From an uncultured Dehalococcoidia bacterium (GTDB taxonomy: Bacteria; Chloroflexota; Dehalococcoidia; Lucifugimonadales; CAJWER01), in the NCBI GenBank assembly GCA_958296115.1, contig OY282442.1:186001-250000 (forward strand): a stretch of DNA of 64,000 nt, written 5' to 3'. Position numbers and translations under genes: made by a program. Of this stretch, positions 25,182 to 34,661 are shown piece by piece. Below the pieces are notes generated by a model, which did not search any database, was not told the origin of the DNA, and saw nothing but the letters and a program-made list of their open reading frames with translations. Each line of letters opens with the position of its first letter. Positions within the stretch are counted from its first letter, which is position 1.

Positions 25182-26738
25182 ATGCCGACCGACGTGAACC
25201 CCAGCTTTCGACGCCGCTGCGAATCGGCGCTGACGCACCCGGTCACTCTCGCCGCGCTGGGCGCGCTGCTGCTGAACGACCTGCTCTTCAAGGCGCTGTG
25301 GCGCAACCCGTGGACCACGGGCAAGCTCAGCGACCTTGCGTGGGTGATATTCGCCTCGCCGCTGCTTGCATTCCTGCTGTCGCTCGCCGCGCGCGGGAAC
25401 CGGACGGCGGAGCGGGCCGCGTTCGCCGCCGCATACATCGGACTGCCCATACTCTACGCCGTCTTCAACACCTTCGCCCCGGTCCACGACGCCATACTCC
25501 GCGCCCTATCGCTGGCCGGAGGAACCGGCGCCGGCTCTCCACTCGACCCGACCGACTCCCTCGTCATTCCACTCGGCCTCGCCGCCGCCATATGGGTATG
25601 GCGGAGGGAGCCCGCCGGCGCCGGCAGCCTTCGGACACGCCTGGGCCTGCTGACCGCGGCTGTGGCGGCGTTGGCGAGCGTGGCTACAAGCTATCCTGAT
25701 CCGGAGGTGGGTGTCACTTCTGTGGAGATCAAGGCAGATGGCACGACCACATATATCTATAACGAATGGCGCTATAACGAATGGCGGAAGCCGGCCTTAG
25801 ACCAAGAAGAAGAGGTCGTAGGGGACAGTCAGAGCGCCGAGACTCCGCGAGGAACCTATTCCATAGAGGGCGCCTATATCATGCGAACGCGCGACGGCAG
25901 GCGCGAGGTTGCCTATTCGGCCGCTTACCTACAGGAAGCGGGCAACATCAACGTGCAGACCAGGGCCACGCAGAGCCTTGGAAGAAGATGGATTACGACG
26001 GAGCCGTACGCCATAGTGTATGAAGAGCGCACTGGCAACGTGATAGTCGCCATGGGATTGCAAGGCGTCGTGATAGGAACGCCGGATGGCCAATGGAAGC
26101 GCGAAGCCGTCGGCAAGTACGCCCCTACCAACTTCTCCATCATCCGCAAGGCGTTGCTGCTGCTGGACTGGCAACTCTGGCTGCTTGCGCTTGCGCTCTC
26201 GCTCTCTTTCACCGCGCTCGCAATGGCGCTCGCCTTCCCGACGGCTCTGCGCCTGGTATTCGCCGCATTAGCGATCATACCCTCTGTCGCCAGCGCCTTG
26301 TGGTTCAATGGAGTGGGAGGGAGTGGAGACCCATGGAGTGTAGAAACTGCGTTAGGCTTGGGCCTCGACGCTCTCATGGCAACAGTCACCGCTGTAATCT
26401 CATTGTGGCCAAGCGTCATCACCTTGGCCATGTCCATGCCGCAGCTCATGCTCAAGTACCCGTCCGAGATACGCGGCAGGCTATGGCGCGTCACCATTGC
26501 GGCGTTCGCGGCAATGCACGCGCTGATAGCGTTGTCATTCCTGCTCTGGGCCCAATTGGGCATCGATTTCTTCTTGGCCAATGCATCGGCTGTGGCGCTG
26601 GTTGCCATAGCCGCCATCATCTTGGCTAAATATCTGGCGGACAAGAAGCCCCCCGAACCCAAGAAGCCCTCCAAACCCAAGAAGTCCCCCGAACCCACGA
26701 TCTGCCCCTGCGGATGCGGACGGAAGACCCATCATTGA
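25182..26738 (+). CDS. Polytopic membrane protein with Lys/Pro tail and terminal Cys motif
   Basis: 518 residues; family not recognised. About five helices in the first 180 residues, an outside or loop region of ~150 residues (about 185-330), then four to five more helices and a Lys/Pro-rich tail (KKPPEPKKPSKPKK). It ends CPCGCGRKTHH, a small possible metal-binding knuckle resembling SEC-C-like tails. ATG 25182 is preferred (GAGGA at 25165-25169) over the 5' extension of the ORF. The stop is only 16 bp before the FtsX-type permease, so the two may be co-expressed. Transport or export accessory role is a guess. Confidence 0.75.
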   Translation: MPTDVNPSFRRRCESALTHPVTLAALGALLLNDLLFKALWRNPWTTGKLSDLAWVIFASPLLAFLLSLAARGNRTAERAAFAAAYIGLPILYAVFNTFAPVHDAILRALSLAGGTGAGSPLDPTDSLVIPLGLAAAIWVWRREPAGAGSLRTRLGLLTAAVAALASVATSYPDPEVGVTSVEIKADGTTTYIYNEWRYNEWRKPALDQEEEVVGDSQSAETPRGTYSIEGAYIMRTRDGRREVAYSAAYLQEAGNINVQTRATQSLGRRWITTEPYAIVYEERTGNVIVAMGLQGVVIGTPDGQWKREAVGKYAPTNFSIIRKALLLLDWQLWLLALALSLSFTALAMALAFPTALRLVFAALAIIPSVASALWFNGVGGSGDPWSVETALGLGLDALMATVTAVISLWPSVITLAMSMPQLMLKYPSEIRGRLWRVTIAAFAAMHALIALSFLLWAQLGIDFFLANASAVALVAIAAIILAKYLADKKPPEPKKPSKPKKSPEPTICPCGCGRKTHH

Positions 26739-26753
26739 CCCGTCCAAGAACCT

Positions 26754-29700
26754 ATGAACAGGCAGCCTGGTGAGCGGTTGACCACCCCAGGCTACAACAT
26801 CATCCCCCGCTTCGCCCGCGCCTCCGCTCGGCTCGCCGTCGCCTGGCAGCTCGTCGCCAAGCGCAGCCTCGCCAGCTGGCGGATGCTGTCCTCGATAGTC
26901 ATAGGGACCCTGCTCGCGTCGTCGCTCATGGCCGGCTCCGTCATATACTTCGACGCCCTGCGCGAGACCGCCCTGAAGAACACCCTGGCCCAGGCTCCGC
27001 CCACCGACCTGGACATCGTGCTCCAGACCACGCGCGGACCGACCACCGAGGCCGAGTACCTGAGGCTGCACGAGGCCGCCGTGAGCGAGGTCAACCAGCG
27101 CGTGGCGTGGATGCTGAAAGGCTGGGTCCGCGCCGGACGCTCTCCCACGATGTTCTTGGCGGAACCCGGGCGCGAAGCCGACGCGGGCCAGGACAACGCC
27201 CGCGCCTACTTCGTCTTCATGGACGAGCTCGAGGCGAACGTCGAGGTCCAGCAGTGGGGCAGGATGCCTACGAGCCAGGCGCTGCATCAGCCCGGCGAGC
27301 CTCCCAGCGTCGAGGCCGTCGTCCCCCGCGAGGCCGCCGACCTCTTCGGCGTCGGCGTCGGAGACAGCCTCACCGCCGTCCCGACCTGGACCGACGACGC
27401 CCCGTTCGTGCGAGTGGTCATCAGCGGCGTCTTCGACAGGACCGCCCCCGCGGGCGAGTTCTGGCATCTCGACTCTGTGATGGCTACCGCGACGGGCGAG
27501 GACTTCCGCGCCATCCCCTTCTACGTCACCGAGTCGGCATTCCTCAACGTCGTCGGACCGCCCCTGCTGAAGATGGACAGCTCCTACTTCTACCTGCTGG
27601 ACGTGGACGAGGATCGGCTGAACGCCGGGAACGCCCCCATTGCGGCGTCCAGCATATCGGCGCTCGGCGCATTCCTAGACACGACCCTCAACGAGTACCT
27701 GCAGGCGACGCGCCTGGACGACCTGATACGCAGGTACGACCGCAGGCTCTTCTTCAGCAGGCTGCCCATGTTCATGGTGCTCGCCCTCATCGGCGTGGTC
27801 GTGCTCTACTACGTGGCGACCCTCTCGTCCTTGGCCGTCGAGAGCAGGCGCGGCGAGATCGCCCTGCTGAGAAGTCGCGGGGCAAGCTCGCCGCAGACGC
27901 TCGTCGTGTTCGCGCTCGAAGGGCTTACCATCGCCGCGATCACGGCCGCCGCCGCGCCCCCGCTTGCCGCGGGCGCGGTCAGCCTCATGGGGTTCACCCC
28001 CGCGTTCTCCGACCTGACCGGCGGCGCCCCGCTCGACGTGAAGCTGTCGCCGGCGTCGTTCCTCATGGGCGCGTTGGGCGGCGCGCTTGGACTGGTCGCC
28101 CTGGTGTTCCCCGCCGTCCAGGCATCCCGCGTCGGCGTCATACGCCACCGCCAGGAGGCCGCGAGGCCGACGGCGCAGCCCATGTTCCAGCGCTACTACG
28201 TAGACGTGCTGCTCCTGGTCGTGAGCGTCTACCTGTTCAGGCAGCTGACCCAGCAGGGCTCGGTCGTCGCCACGAGCTTGCTCGGCGAGGCGGCCGTGAG
28301 CGAGCTGCTGCTGGCCCTGCCCGGGCTGACCCTCGTCGCCGCCGCGGTGGCGCTGCTCCGCATATTTCCCATTGCGATGAGCCTGGCGGGCAGGCTCGTC
28401 GCCGCCGGCGCTCCAGCAGGCCTCGTCATGGGACTCTGGCAGATAGCCCGTAGCCCCACCCACTACGCCCGGCTGTCGCTGCTGCTCATCCTGGCGGCTG
28501 GACTCGGCATATTCGCGTCCAGCTTCGGCGCGACGCTCGAACGGAGCTTCCGCGAGCGCGTGCTGCACTCCACGGGCGCGGACGTCAAGGTCGAAGGCGT
28601 ACAGGGCCGAAGCATCACTGACCTGGGCGCGCGGGCGCTCTCGGCGGAGTACGCGCAGGCCCAGGGCGTAACCGCCGCGACAGCCGTACTCCGGAAGCGC
28701 GGCCAGGACCTCTCGAAGCTCGGCGGCATAGACTACGACATGTTCGGCATAGACCCCGCCGTGTTCGGGCGCGTCGCCTTCTTCAGGGAGGACTACGCCG
28801 ACTCGCAGATAGGCCCCTTGCTGGCCAGGCTGGAGCATACCCCGCCGAGCGGCGTCGAGATTCCACCCGGCGCGAAAACCCTGACAGCGCGAGTCAAGCC
28901 CGACCGCGCGCATCCAGGCGTCAGGGTTACCGCCCAGGTCCGGGACCCCAACGGCGCGTACAGGACTCTATCCTTGGGAAGGCTCGGCTCCAGCGATTGG
29001 GCGGACCTGTCCGCCGACCTCCCCGCGGGCCCCGTCGAGCCCCCGATGTCGCTCGTCTCCATACGGCTCCACGAGACAGACCCGTTCGTGAGAATGCAGG
29101 CCGGCTCCCTCCGCCTCGACGAGGTCAGGATAACGACCCCGGCCGGCGTCCACGTCCTCGAATCGTTCGACGAAGTCGAATGGACGCCGTTGCTGAGTAC
29201 GGACGAGGCCATCTCCGACGCCGTGAGACAGGCGGGCGACGTGATGCCCGGAGAGACCGGCGCGGCCCTGTTCACCTGGTCGGAGGGATCCTCCCAGACG
29301 GCGCGCGGCATCTTCCATGGGACCGGCCGAACCCCCATACCCGCGCTGGCGAGCAGATCGTTCCTCCGCAGCGCCGGGCGCTCCGTGGGAGACGAGCTCG
29401 AGGTACTGGTGGCGGGCCACCGAGCGCCGGTCCGCTTGGTGGGCGTGGTCGACCTGTTCCCCACGGTCACGGCGCAGGCGGACCGCTACCTCGTGGCGGA
29501 CCTGGACGCGCTAACCGGGTACGCGAACATGGCGGCCCTCGCCAACGCGCTGGCTCCCAACCAGGTATGGGCGGCATCCTCCACGACTGGCCCGGAGCGC
29601 GAGCGCCTCCTGGATGACCTGCAAGAGCTGGGCGGCCCCGCAACCTTGGTATTCGACAGGGGGAAACGGCTCGAAGAGACCCGCGTGGACCCGTTGGTGA

Positions 29701-30131
29701 ACGCGGGCTGGAGGTCGCTGCTGTTCCTCTCGTTCGCCGCCGTGCTCATACTGAGCTGCGTCGGCTTCCTCGTACACGCATACGTCTCATACAGGAGCCG
29801 GCTGGTGCAATTCGCCCTCATGAGGACGGTTGGCGTATCGGTATCGCAATTGATTACAATGGTGTGGATAGAACAGGCCCTGGTCGTGGCTCTCGGAATG
29901 GCCCTCGGCGCCTGGATGGGGGCGCGGCTTGGAGCGGTCATAATGCCCTTCCTCGGCAACGACGATTGGGGAGACAGAGTTGTGCCGCCCTTCGCTGTCG
30001 AGGTCGACTGGACCGCGCTGCTGGCGACCTACGGGCTGATGTTCGCCGTATTCGCCCTAATCACACTGGGACTGGTATGGTTGATAGGCAGGATAGCCAT
30101 ACATTCGGCGCTTCGACTGGGCGACGCGTGA
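26754..30131 (+). CDS. Giant FtsX/MacB-type ABC transporter permease
   Basis: 1125 residues. An N-terminal helix (about 45-65) leads to a large extracytoplasmic domain, then a first FtsX module with three helices (about 340-470, including LALIGVVVLYYVATLSSLAVES and the RSRGAS element). Helices near 490-600 are followed by a second extracytoplasmic region and a second FtsX module (about 985-1110, with ALMRTVGVS). The second outer region contains a segment near residues 700-810 that looks like a jelly-roll, carbohydrate-binding-like insert (TARVKPDRAHPG, LDEVRI). LolCDE/MacAB-type systems move lipids, lipoproteins or peptides by mechanotransmission rather than through a channel. Two matching ATPases follow on the same strand, making a complete exporter. 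Confidence 0.9.
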   Translation: MNRQPGERLTTPGYNIIPRFARASARLAVAWQLVAKRSLASWRMLSSIVIGTLLASSLMAGSVIYFDALRETALKNTLAQAPPTDLDIVLQTTRGPTTEAEYLRLHEAAVSEVNQRVAWMLKGWVRAGRSPTMFLAEPGREADAGQDNARAYFVFMDELEANVEVQQWGRMPTSQALHQPGEPPSVEAVVPREAADLFGVGVGDSLTAVPTWTDDAPFVRVVISGVFDRTAPAGEFWHLDSVMATATGEDFRAIPFYVTESAFLNVVGPPLLKMDSSYFYLLDVDEDRLNAGNAPIAASSISALGAFLDTTLNEYLQATRLDDLIRRYDRRLFFSRLPMFMVLALIGVVVLYYVATLSSLAVESRRGEIALLRSRGASSPQTLVVFALEGLTIAAITAAAAPPLAAGAVSLMGFTPAFSDLTGGAPLDVKLSPASFLMGALGGALGLVALVFPAVQASRVGVIRHRQEAARPTAQPMFQRYYVDVLLLVVSVYLFRQLTQQGSVVATSLLGEAAVSELLLALPGLTLVAAAVALLRIFPIAMSLAGRLVAAGAPAGLVMGLWQIARSPTHYARLSLLLILAAGLGIFASSFGATLERSFRERVLHSTGADVKVEGVQGRSITDLGARALSAEYAQAQGVTAATAVLRKRGQDLSKLGGIDYDMFGIDPAVFGRVAFFREDYADSQIGPLLARLEHTPPSGVEIPPGAKTLTARVKPDRAHPGVRVTAQVRDPNGAYRTLSLGRLGSSDWADLSADLPAGPVEPPMSLVSIRLHETDPFVRMQAGSLRLDEVRITTPAGVHVLESFDEVEWTPLLSTDEAISDAVRQAGDVMPGETGAALFTWSEGSSQTARGIFHGTGRTPIPALASRSFLRSAGRSVGDELEVLVAGHRAPVRLVGVVDLFPTVTAQADRYLVADLDALTGYANMAALANALAPNQVWAASSTTGPERERLLDDLQELGGPATLVFDRGKRLEETRVDPLVNAGWRSLLFLSFAAVLILSCVGFLVHAYVSYRSRLVQFALMRTVGVSVSQLITMVWIEQALVVALGMALGAWMGARLGAVIMPFLGNDDWGDRVVPPFAVEVDWTALLATYGLMFAVFALITLGLVWLIGRIAIHSALRLGDA

Positions 30132-30197
30132 ACGCCAAGCGAAGCATACTGATAGAATTGTACGTCGAGCGGCCCACCATGCCCGAAGGATGACCGG

Positions 30198-31079
30198 ATG
30201 ACCAACTCGAACGCATACATAGTCTGCGAGGACCTGTTCAAGATATACAAGATAGCCGACCTGGAGGTCGTCGCCCTGCGAGGACTCGACCTCGTGGTCA
30301 ACCGCGGCGAGGTCGTCGCCATCGTCGGAGCCAGCGGCAGCGGCAAGACCACCCTCCTGAACATCCTCGCCGGCTACGATACCCCCTCCGCCGGCAAGGT
30401 TGCCGTGGGAGACAAGGACCTGCTGCGGATGACGGGCAAGGACGTGGAGCTCTACCGCCGCGAGGACGTCGGATTCGTCTGGCAGCAGACGAGCCGAAAC
30501 CTCTTCCCCTACCTCACCGCCCTCGAAAACGTCGCCCTGCCCATGATGCTCACCAACCTATCCACCAAGGAAAGGAAGACCAGGGCGGAGGAGCTCCTGG
30601 AGCTGATGGGAATGGGGCGCCGCATGGGACACACCCCCGAAAAGCTATCAGGCGGCGAGCAGCAGCGCGTAGCTATCGGCGTCGCCCTCGCCAACCATCC
30701 CCCACTCCTGCTCGCAGACGAGCCGACCGGAGAGCTCGACGACGCCACCGCGGGCGAGATTCTCGACCTGTTCGGCGAAGTGAACCGCGAGCTGAACACA
30801 ACCATCGTCATAGTCACTCACGACCCCGACATCGCCTACAAGGTAGGCCGGGTCGTGCTCGTCCGCGACGGCAAGACCTCCACCGAGATACGGCGCAGGG
30901 TCAGCTACCAGCGCATCACGGGCGAAGCCCAAGCCGAGGCCGACCTCGAAGAGTTCACCCTCGTGGACGGCGCAGGCAGGGTGCAGATCCCCAGAGAGCT
31001 CCTGGAAGAGCTGAAGATCAAGGAGCGCGCCCGCATCGTAGTCGAGGACGGCAAGTTGACGGTAGTATCGGGCGACTAG
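30198..31079 (+). CDS. ABC ATPase (LolD/MacB type) fused to C-terminal AbrB-like domain
   Basis: 293 residues. The ATPase occupies about 1-225: Walker A GASGSGKTT, Q-loop WQQ, signature LSGGEQQRVAIG, Walker B LLLADEPTGELD and H-loop VTHD. The last 43 residues (about 251-293) have the swapped-hairpin AbrB/SpoVT pattern: FTLVDGAGRVQIPRELLEEL, then an acidic VVEDGKL strand. Such domains normally bind DNA or dimerise. The ATG at 30198 has GAAGGA at 30185-30190, though slightly close spacing to the second GATG. The protein energises the FtsX-type permease just upstream; the extra domain may add dimerisation or a regulatory contact. Confidence 0.9.
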   Translation: MTNSNAYIVCEDLFKIYKIADLEVVALRGLDLVVNRGEVVAIVGASGSGKTTLLNILAGYDTPSAGKVAVGDKDLLRMTGKDVELYRREDVGFVWQQTSRNLFPYLTALENVALPMMLTNLSTKERKTRAEELLELMGMGRRMGHTPEKLSGGEQQRVAIGVALANHPPLLLADEPTGELDDATAGEILDLFGEVNRELNTTIVIVTHDPDIAYKVGRVVLVRDGKTSTEIRRRVSYQRITGEAQAEADLEEFTLVDGAGRVQIPRELLEELKIKERARIVVEDGKLTVVSGD

Positions 31080-31082
31080 ACC

Positions 31083-31131
31083 ATGTTCCCCATCTCCCTT
31101 GACGAGAGAGGGTTGGGGCGAGGGTGATTCA
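31083..31131 (+). repeat. Dispersed palindromic element, partial copy
   Basis: CATCTCCCTTGACGAGAGAGGG followed by GGGTGATTCAAC: hairpin core plus part of the right arm. It sits between the two ABC ATPase genes. Confidence 0.6.
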
Positions 31132-31173
31132 ACAGGGCGTCCAATTTCGGCGTAATCCCAGGAGGACCAAGAC

Positions 31174-31887
31174 TTGAGCGCGAACGGAAAAATAGTCGAG
31201 GCGATTGACGTAGGCCGCAAGTACCAACTCGGCTCCGAAGAGGTCGTGGCCGTGAACGGCGTGAGCTTCGAGGTCTACTCCGGCCAATTCATCGCAGTCG
31301 TCGGCAGGTCCGGCTCGGGCAAGACCACCCTGCTCAACCTGATAGCGGGCCTCGACAAGGCCACGTCCGGCCTCGTGCTGTTCGAGGGCAGGGACTTGGC
31401 GCAGATGAACGAGAAGGACCTGACCGAGATCCGCCGACACAAAATCGGGTTCGTATTCCAGTCGTTCGGACTCCTCCCCCTGCTGTCCGCCTTCGAAAAC
31501 GTCGAGCTCCCGTTGCGAATATCGGGCGTCCGCGCCAGGGAGCGCGAGCAGCGCGCCCGGGACGCCCTGGACATGGTCGGACTCACGCCCCGCTCCAACC
31601 ACAGGCCATACGAGCTCTCCGGCGGCGAGCAGCAGAGAGTGGCCATAGCCCGCGCCGTCGTAACCGAGCCCCCGCTAATCCTGGCCGACGAGCCAACCGG
31701 CGAGCTCGACTCCAACAACGCACGCTCCATATTCGGACTCTTCCGCGAGATGGTGCAGGAGCGCGGCATCAGCGTGGTAGCCGCCACCCACGACTCGACC
31801 CTCCTCGCAATGGCCGACTCCGTAAAAGAAATGCGAGACGGCTCCATGATACAAGGCGACGCCGAATCCCACCGCTACCGCAACTAG
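31174..31887 (+). CDS. ABC ATPase (LolD/MacB type)
   Basis: 237 residues with canonical Walker A GRSGSGKTT, Q-loop FVFQSFGLLP, signature LSGGEQQRVAIAR, Walker B LILADEPTGELD and H-loop ATHD. The TTG start at 31174 is supported by GGAGGA at 31161-31166. It is the second ATPase of the permease cluster and lacks the AbrB-like extension. With one permease carrying two FtsX modules, the two different ATPases may form a heterodimer, or each may serve alone. Confidence 0.93.
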   Translation: MSANGKIVEAIDVGRKYQLGSEEVVAVNGVSFEVYSGQFIAVVGRSGSGKTTLLNLIAGLDKATSGLVLFEGRDLAQMNEKDLTEIRRHKIGFVFQSFGLLPLLSAFENVELPLRISGVRAREREQRARDALDMVGLTPRSNHRPYELSGGEQQRVAIARAVVTEPPLILADEPTGELDSNNARSIFGLFREMVQERGISVVAATHDSTLLAMADSVKEMRDGSMIQGDAESHRYRN

Positions 31888-31899
31888 GAGCCGGCCGCG

Positions 31900-31946
31900 C
31901 CTCCCCTCTCCCTATGATGGGAGAGGGCCAGGGTGAGGGTGATTCC
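31900..31946 (+). repeat. Dispersed palindromic element, partial copy
   Basis: CCCTCTCCC, TATGAT, GGGAGAGGG, CCAGGGTGAGGGTGATTCC: core and part of the right arm. It lies directly upstream of the second long non-coding repeat. Confidence 0.6.
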
Positions 31947-31991
31947 CCGGCCTCCCCCGAAAATTGCCCCCAAATTGCCCCAATCCACCCC

Positions 31992-32021
31992 TTGACACCG
32001 CGAGAACAGCCGTGCTATCCT
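31992..32021 (+). promoter_or_regulatory. Putative sigma-70 promoter of the repeated non-coding element, copy 2
   Basis: TTGACA at 31992-31997, an 18-bp spacer and TATCCT at 32016-32021. The hexamer positions are the same as in copy 1. Confidence 0.55.
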
Positions 32022-32027
32022 GATAAA

Positions 32028-32431
32028 CGGCTCGAAGGGGCGTAACCCAAACGAGCGCAGACCCTCCTCTGCCAAAACTTGTGGGCATTCATGCCGCCGC
32101 TGCTGTTGGGACGGGGCACCCGCTGTATGAGAAGGTCGCTCTGCGTTTCGGTGCCTCGCCAGGAGGACGTAGTGCCAAATGCGTCTCCCCCGTTCCAGGT
32201 GCGGACTCTCGGACGACCGGGAGGACCGTAGCCAGCGCAGCCCGACGCCTTGGCGGGTGGAAGGTCCAAGCGCGAAACGCAGGCGGTCCCGCAAGGGCCC
32301 GTCAGCCGTCCGGGAAAGTTAGAGGAGGGGCTGCACCCCCAGTGTCGGCGGGCGATCAACGTCGGCATCCTCGAAGCAAGTACCGGAGTCACTGCCTTGC
32401 AAGGCAAACTCATCTCCCGCGAGAGCGGGGG
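32028..32431 (+). ncRNA. Candidate structured RNA, copy 2
   Basis: Counterpart of the candidate RNA at 10763-11166. TGCC (32070-32073) pairs with GGCA (32084-32087). GGAGGAC (32162-32168) pairs with GTCTCC (32183-32188) with one bulged G. The 3' hairpin CTCCCGC-GAGA-GCGGGGG is at 32414-32431. Several substitutions relative to copy 1 keep the helices pairable, which is the main argument for RNA function. Ends are inferred from the promoter-like pair and the last hairpin; no poly-T terminator follows. Confidence 0.45.
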
Positions 32432-32689
32432 AAACCAGGAGTAGACAGGACGCGGGTCGCAAGACCCGCCAAGTACCCTCTCCCTCACGGGGGAAAGGGC
32501 CAGGGTGAGGGCAAACGCCCCGCCCTGCGCCCCTCCCCCTAGGGGAAAGGGCTAGGAGACAAGGGCGATTCCCCGCCCCGTCCCCTCTCCCCAGACGGGA
32601 GAAGGGCTAGGATAAGGGCGATAAGCCCGCAAAGGAGCCGGACAGAGACGAAACGAACATAGCCGAAGGCACCAAGAGGCCCCAGCCTT

Positions 32690-32796
32690 CATCACCCCTC
32701 CCCAACGGGGGAGAGACCCAAGGGTGAAGGCAATTCAGCGCGCCCGTCTTATCCCCTCTCTCTCGATGGGAGAGGGCTAGGGTGAGGGTGACTCCG
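32690..32796 (+). repeat. Two palindromic-element cores in tandem
   Basis: A first degenerate core (CACCCCTCCCCAACGGGGGA) and a second (TTATCCCCTCTCTCTCGATGGGAGAGGG, written here as one run split at CTC) lie head to tail, each followed by a GGGTGA-type right arm. No ORF is credible here. Confidence 0.5.
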
Positions 32797-32819
32797 ACTC
32801 CCCCTTGCCCCAAAGGACC

Positions 32820-32836
32820 GCAGGCGTCCCGCCTGC
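32820..32836. repeat. Short hairpin repeat GCAGGCG-TCC-CGCCTGC, copy 2
   Basis: Identical to the copy at 11406-11422. In both places it follows a palindromic-element tail. Confidence 0.6.
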
Positions 32837-32938
32837 ATTCCCCAATCCCGCGAACCCCGATTCCGGCGCCTCCCCCCTTGACGGGGATAGGACTGTATGC
32901 CCCGAACCGCCCATCTCCATCCTTGCGCCTCCGCGTCC

Positions 32939-32967
32939 TTGCGTTCCTCCTCTCGCCCTGATACACT
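32939..32967 (+). promoter_or_regulatory. Promoter for the TPP-riboswitch/transporter transcript
   Basis: TTGCGT at 32939-32944, a 17-bp spacer and TACACT at 32962-32967. Initiation near 32974 would place the riboswitch at the very 5' end of the mRNA. Confidence 0.55.
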
Positions 32968-32987
32968 CCCCAGCGAGCGAAAATGCC

Positions 32988-33083
32988 GACTCTGGGGGAG
33001 CTTGGGCTTCCAGGCTGAGAGGTCCCGGTTCTGCGGGGCGACCCCACGACCTGATCTGGGTAATGCCAGCGAAGGGAAGAGCG
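32988..33083 (+). promoter_or_regulatory. TPP (THI-box) riboswitch
   Basis: Carries the two conserved thiamine-pyrophosphate aptamer signatures: GGCTGAGA (CTGAGA at 33015-33020) after a GGGGGAGC arm, and the diagnostic CCTGATCTGGGTAATGCCAG continuing into GCGAAGGGA (33050-33076). CTCT at 32990-32993 can pair with AGAG at 33078-33081 to close P1. It precedes a rho-independent terminator and an SSS-family transporter, so TPP probably causes premature termination and shuts off uptake. Confidence 0.93.
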
Positions 33084-33101
33084 CCCAGCGCCACCTATGC
33101 A

Positions 33102-33130
33102 GGCCACCCGCATGATTGGGGTGGCCTTTT
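33102..33130 (+). terminator. Riboswitch-controlled intrinsic terminator
   Basis: GGCCACCC (33102-33109) pairs with GGGTGGCC (33119-33126), followed by TTTT. It lies between the aptamer and the Shine-Dalgarno of the transporter, as expected for transcriptional attenuation. Confidence 0.8.
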
Positions 33131-33157
33131 CGTTATGCCGCACAACGGAGGAACGAG

Positions 33158-34636
33158 ATGATAGACAGCGCGCCGGCAGTCCTGATAGCGCTGGGAACGG
33201 CCATAGTGTTCGTGGCGGCGGGCGTCCTCTACGTCCGCAGGCGCGCCATGAGCGTCGAGGATTACCTCGTCGCCCGAAACAGCGCCGGCGGGGGCCTTGC
33301 CACTGCCACCCTGGTCGCCTCCGTCATAGGCGCGTGGGTGCTCTTCAGCCCCGGCGAGGCTGGCACCTGGGCCGGGCTCGTGGCCCTGGTGGGCTACGGC
33401 ATCGGACAGGCCGCGCCGCTCGTCGCATTCGTGTTCGTCGGCCCCAGGATGCGCACCCTCATGCCCGACGGCCACTCCCTCACCGAGTACGTGAGGCATC
33501 GCTACGGGAAAGCCATGCACCTCCTCATCCTGGCAGTCGTCGTCTTCTACATGTTCGTGTTCCTGTCCGCCGAGCTCACCGGCATATCAACCGCGTTCAA
33601 CCTGCTCGCCGGAACCAACCTCGGACTCACCGCCCTCATAGTCGGCCTGCTCACCGTCGCGTACACGGCATACGGCGGGCTCCGCGCCTCCGTATTCACC
33701 GACGGCGTCCAGTTCGTCCTGATACTCCCGCTGCTGATAATTGCGTTCGCCGTGGCGCTGGCCGCCCTGGGAGGCTTCGGCGACGCCTTTGGCCCCGTGA
33801 GCGAAGAGCGGCCCGAGCTGCTCTCCTTCACGCACCGCCCCGGCGTCGAGTTCGGCGCGACCCTGATAATCGCCATACTCGCGGCCAACATGTTCCACCA
33901 AGGCTTCTGGCAGCGCGTCTATACCTGCGCGGACTCCACGACGCTGCGGCGCGGTTTCGCAGCCGCCGGCGCGATAGCCATACCCGTCATCATACTCGCC
34001 GGGATACTCGGCATATGGGCCGTCGGAAAAGGACTCGTAACCCTCGACAACGCTTCCGCCGCCGCCTTCGTGCTCGTGGGCGACGTCATGCCGACGTGGG
34101 CAGTAGTGGCCGTGCTCGTCCTCGCGCTCGCCCTGGTGATGAGCAGCATGGACACCCTGCTCAACGGCATCGCCAGCGCCGTAACCAGCGACCTAGCCAT
34201 GATGCGCGATTCGATGAGCGGCTCGACTCTGCTCCGATACTCCAGGGGCTTCACCGTGCTCCTCATCCTGCCCGCGATATTCATCGCCTCCCAGGGCTAC
34301 AGCGTGCTGTACATGTTCCTGATAGCCGACATGGTATGCGCCGCCGTCATGTTCCCCGTATTCTGGGGGCTGTACTCCAGGCGGTTCGACGGGCGCGGAG
34401 CCGTCATCAGCGGCGTAATAGGGCTGATAGCCGGCGTCCTATTCTTCCCCACGCCCGAAGCGCCCTACCTGACAGGCTGGATCATAGACATAGACTGGGC
34501 CACGCAGCTGCTGGTCAGCTTCGGAGCCGCGCTCGGAGCGTCCACCCTGGCGAGCCTCGCGCTCTCCATTATCCCCAGCCGAGAGTCCTACGACTTCACC
34601 CGCCTCGCGCGGCAGGTCAAGCTGATAGCCGACTGA
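33158..34636 (+). CDS. Sodium:solute symporter family transporter, predicted thiamine-precursor importer
   Basis: 492 residues with 12-13 predicted helices and SSS-family features: [14 protein letters not shown] after helix 1, [28 protein letters not shown] and the [19 protein letters not shown] helix with the conserved Ser/Asp sodium-site region. ATG 33158 is preceded by GGAGGA at 33147-33152; a longer ORF start would overlap the terminator. Control by a TPP riboswitch and thiD two genes downstream point to import of thiamine or, more likely, the pyrimidine precursor HMP. This parallels ThiV, the riboswitch-controlled SSS transporter of SAR11. The substrate is inferred from context only. Confidence 0.88.
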   Translation: MIDSAPAVLIALGTAIVFVAAGVLYVRRRAMSVEDYLVARNSAGGGLATATLVASVIGAWVLFSPGEAGTWAGLVALVGYGIGQAAPLVAFVFVGPRMRTLMPDGHSLTEYVRHRYGKAMHLLILAVVVFYMFVFLSAELTGISTAFNLLAGTNLGLTALIVGLLTVAYTAYGGLRASVFTDGVQFVLILPLLIIAFAVALAALGGFGDAFGPVSEERPELLSFTHRPGVEFGATLIIAILAANMFHQGFWQRVYTCADSTTLRRGFAAAGAIAIPVIILAGILGIWAVGKGLVTLDNASAAAFVLVGDVMPTWAVVAVLVLALALVMSSMDTLLNGIASAVTSDLAMMRDSMSGSTLLRYSRGFTVLLILPAIFIASQGYSVLYMFLIADMVCAAVMFPVFWGLYSRRFDGRGAVISGVIGLIAGVLFFPTPEAPYLTGWIIDIDWATQLLVSFGAALGASTLASLALSIIPSRESYDFTRLARQVKLIAD

Positions 34637-34661
34637 TGTATCATATGGGCTAGGGGCGCCG

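Larger units (their letters stand above)
31960..32669 (+). repeat. Long non-coding repeat, copy 2 (~710 bp)
   Basis: Second copy of the element at 10694-11402, same strand. Differences are scattered single-base changes and a few 1-base indels. Indels and stops argue against coding use in any shared frame. It makes up the first half of the ~1.3-kb gap before the thiamine transporter. Confidence 0.85.
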
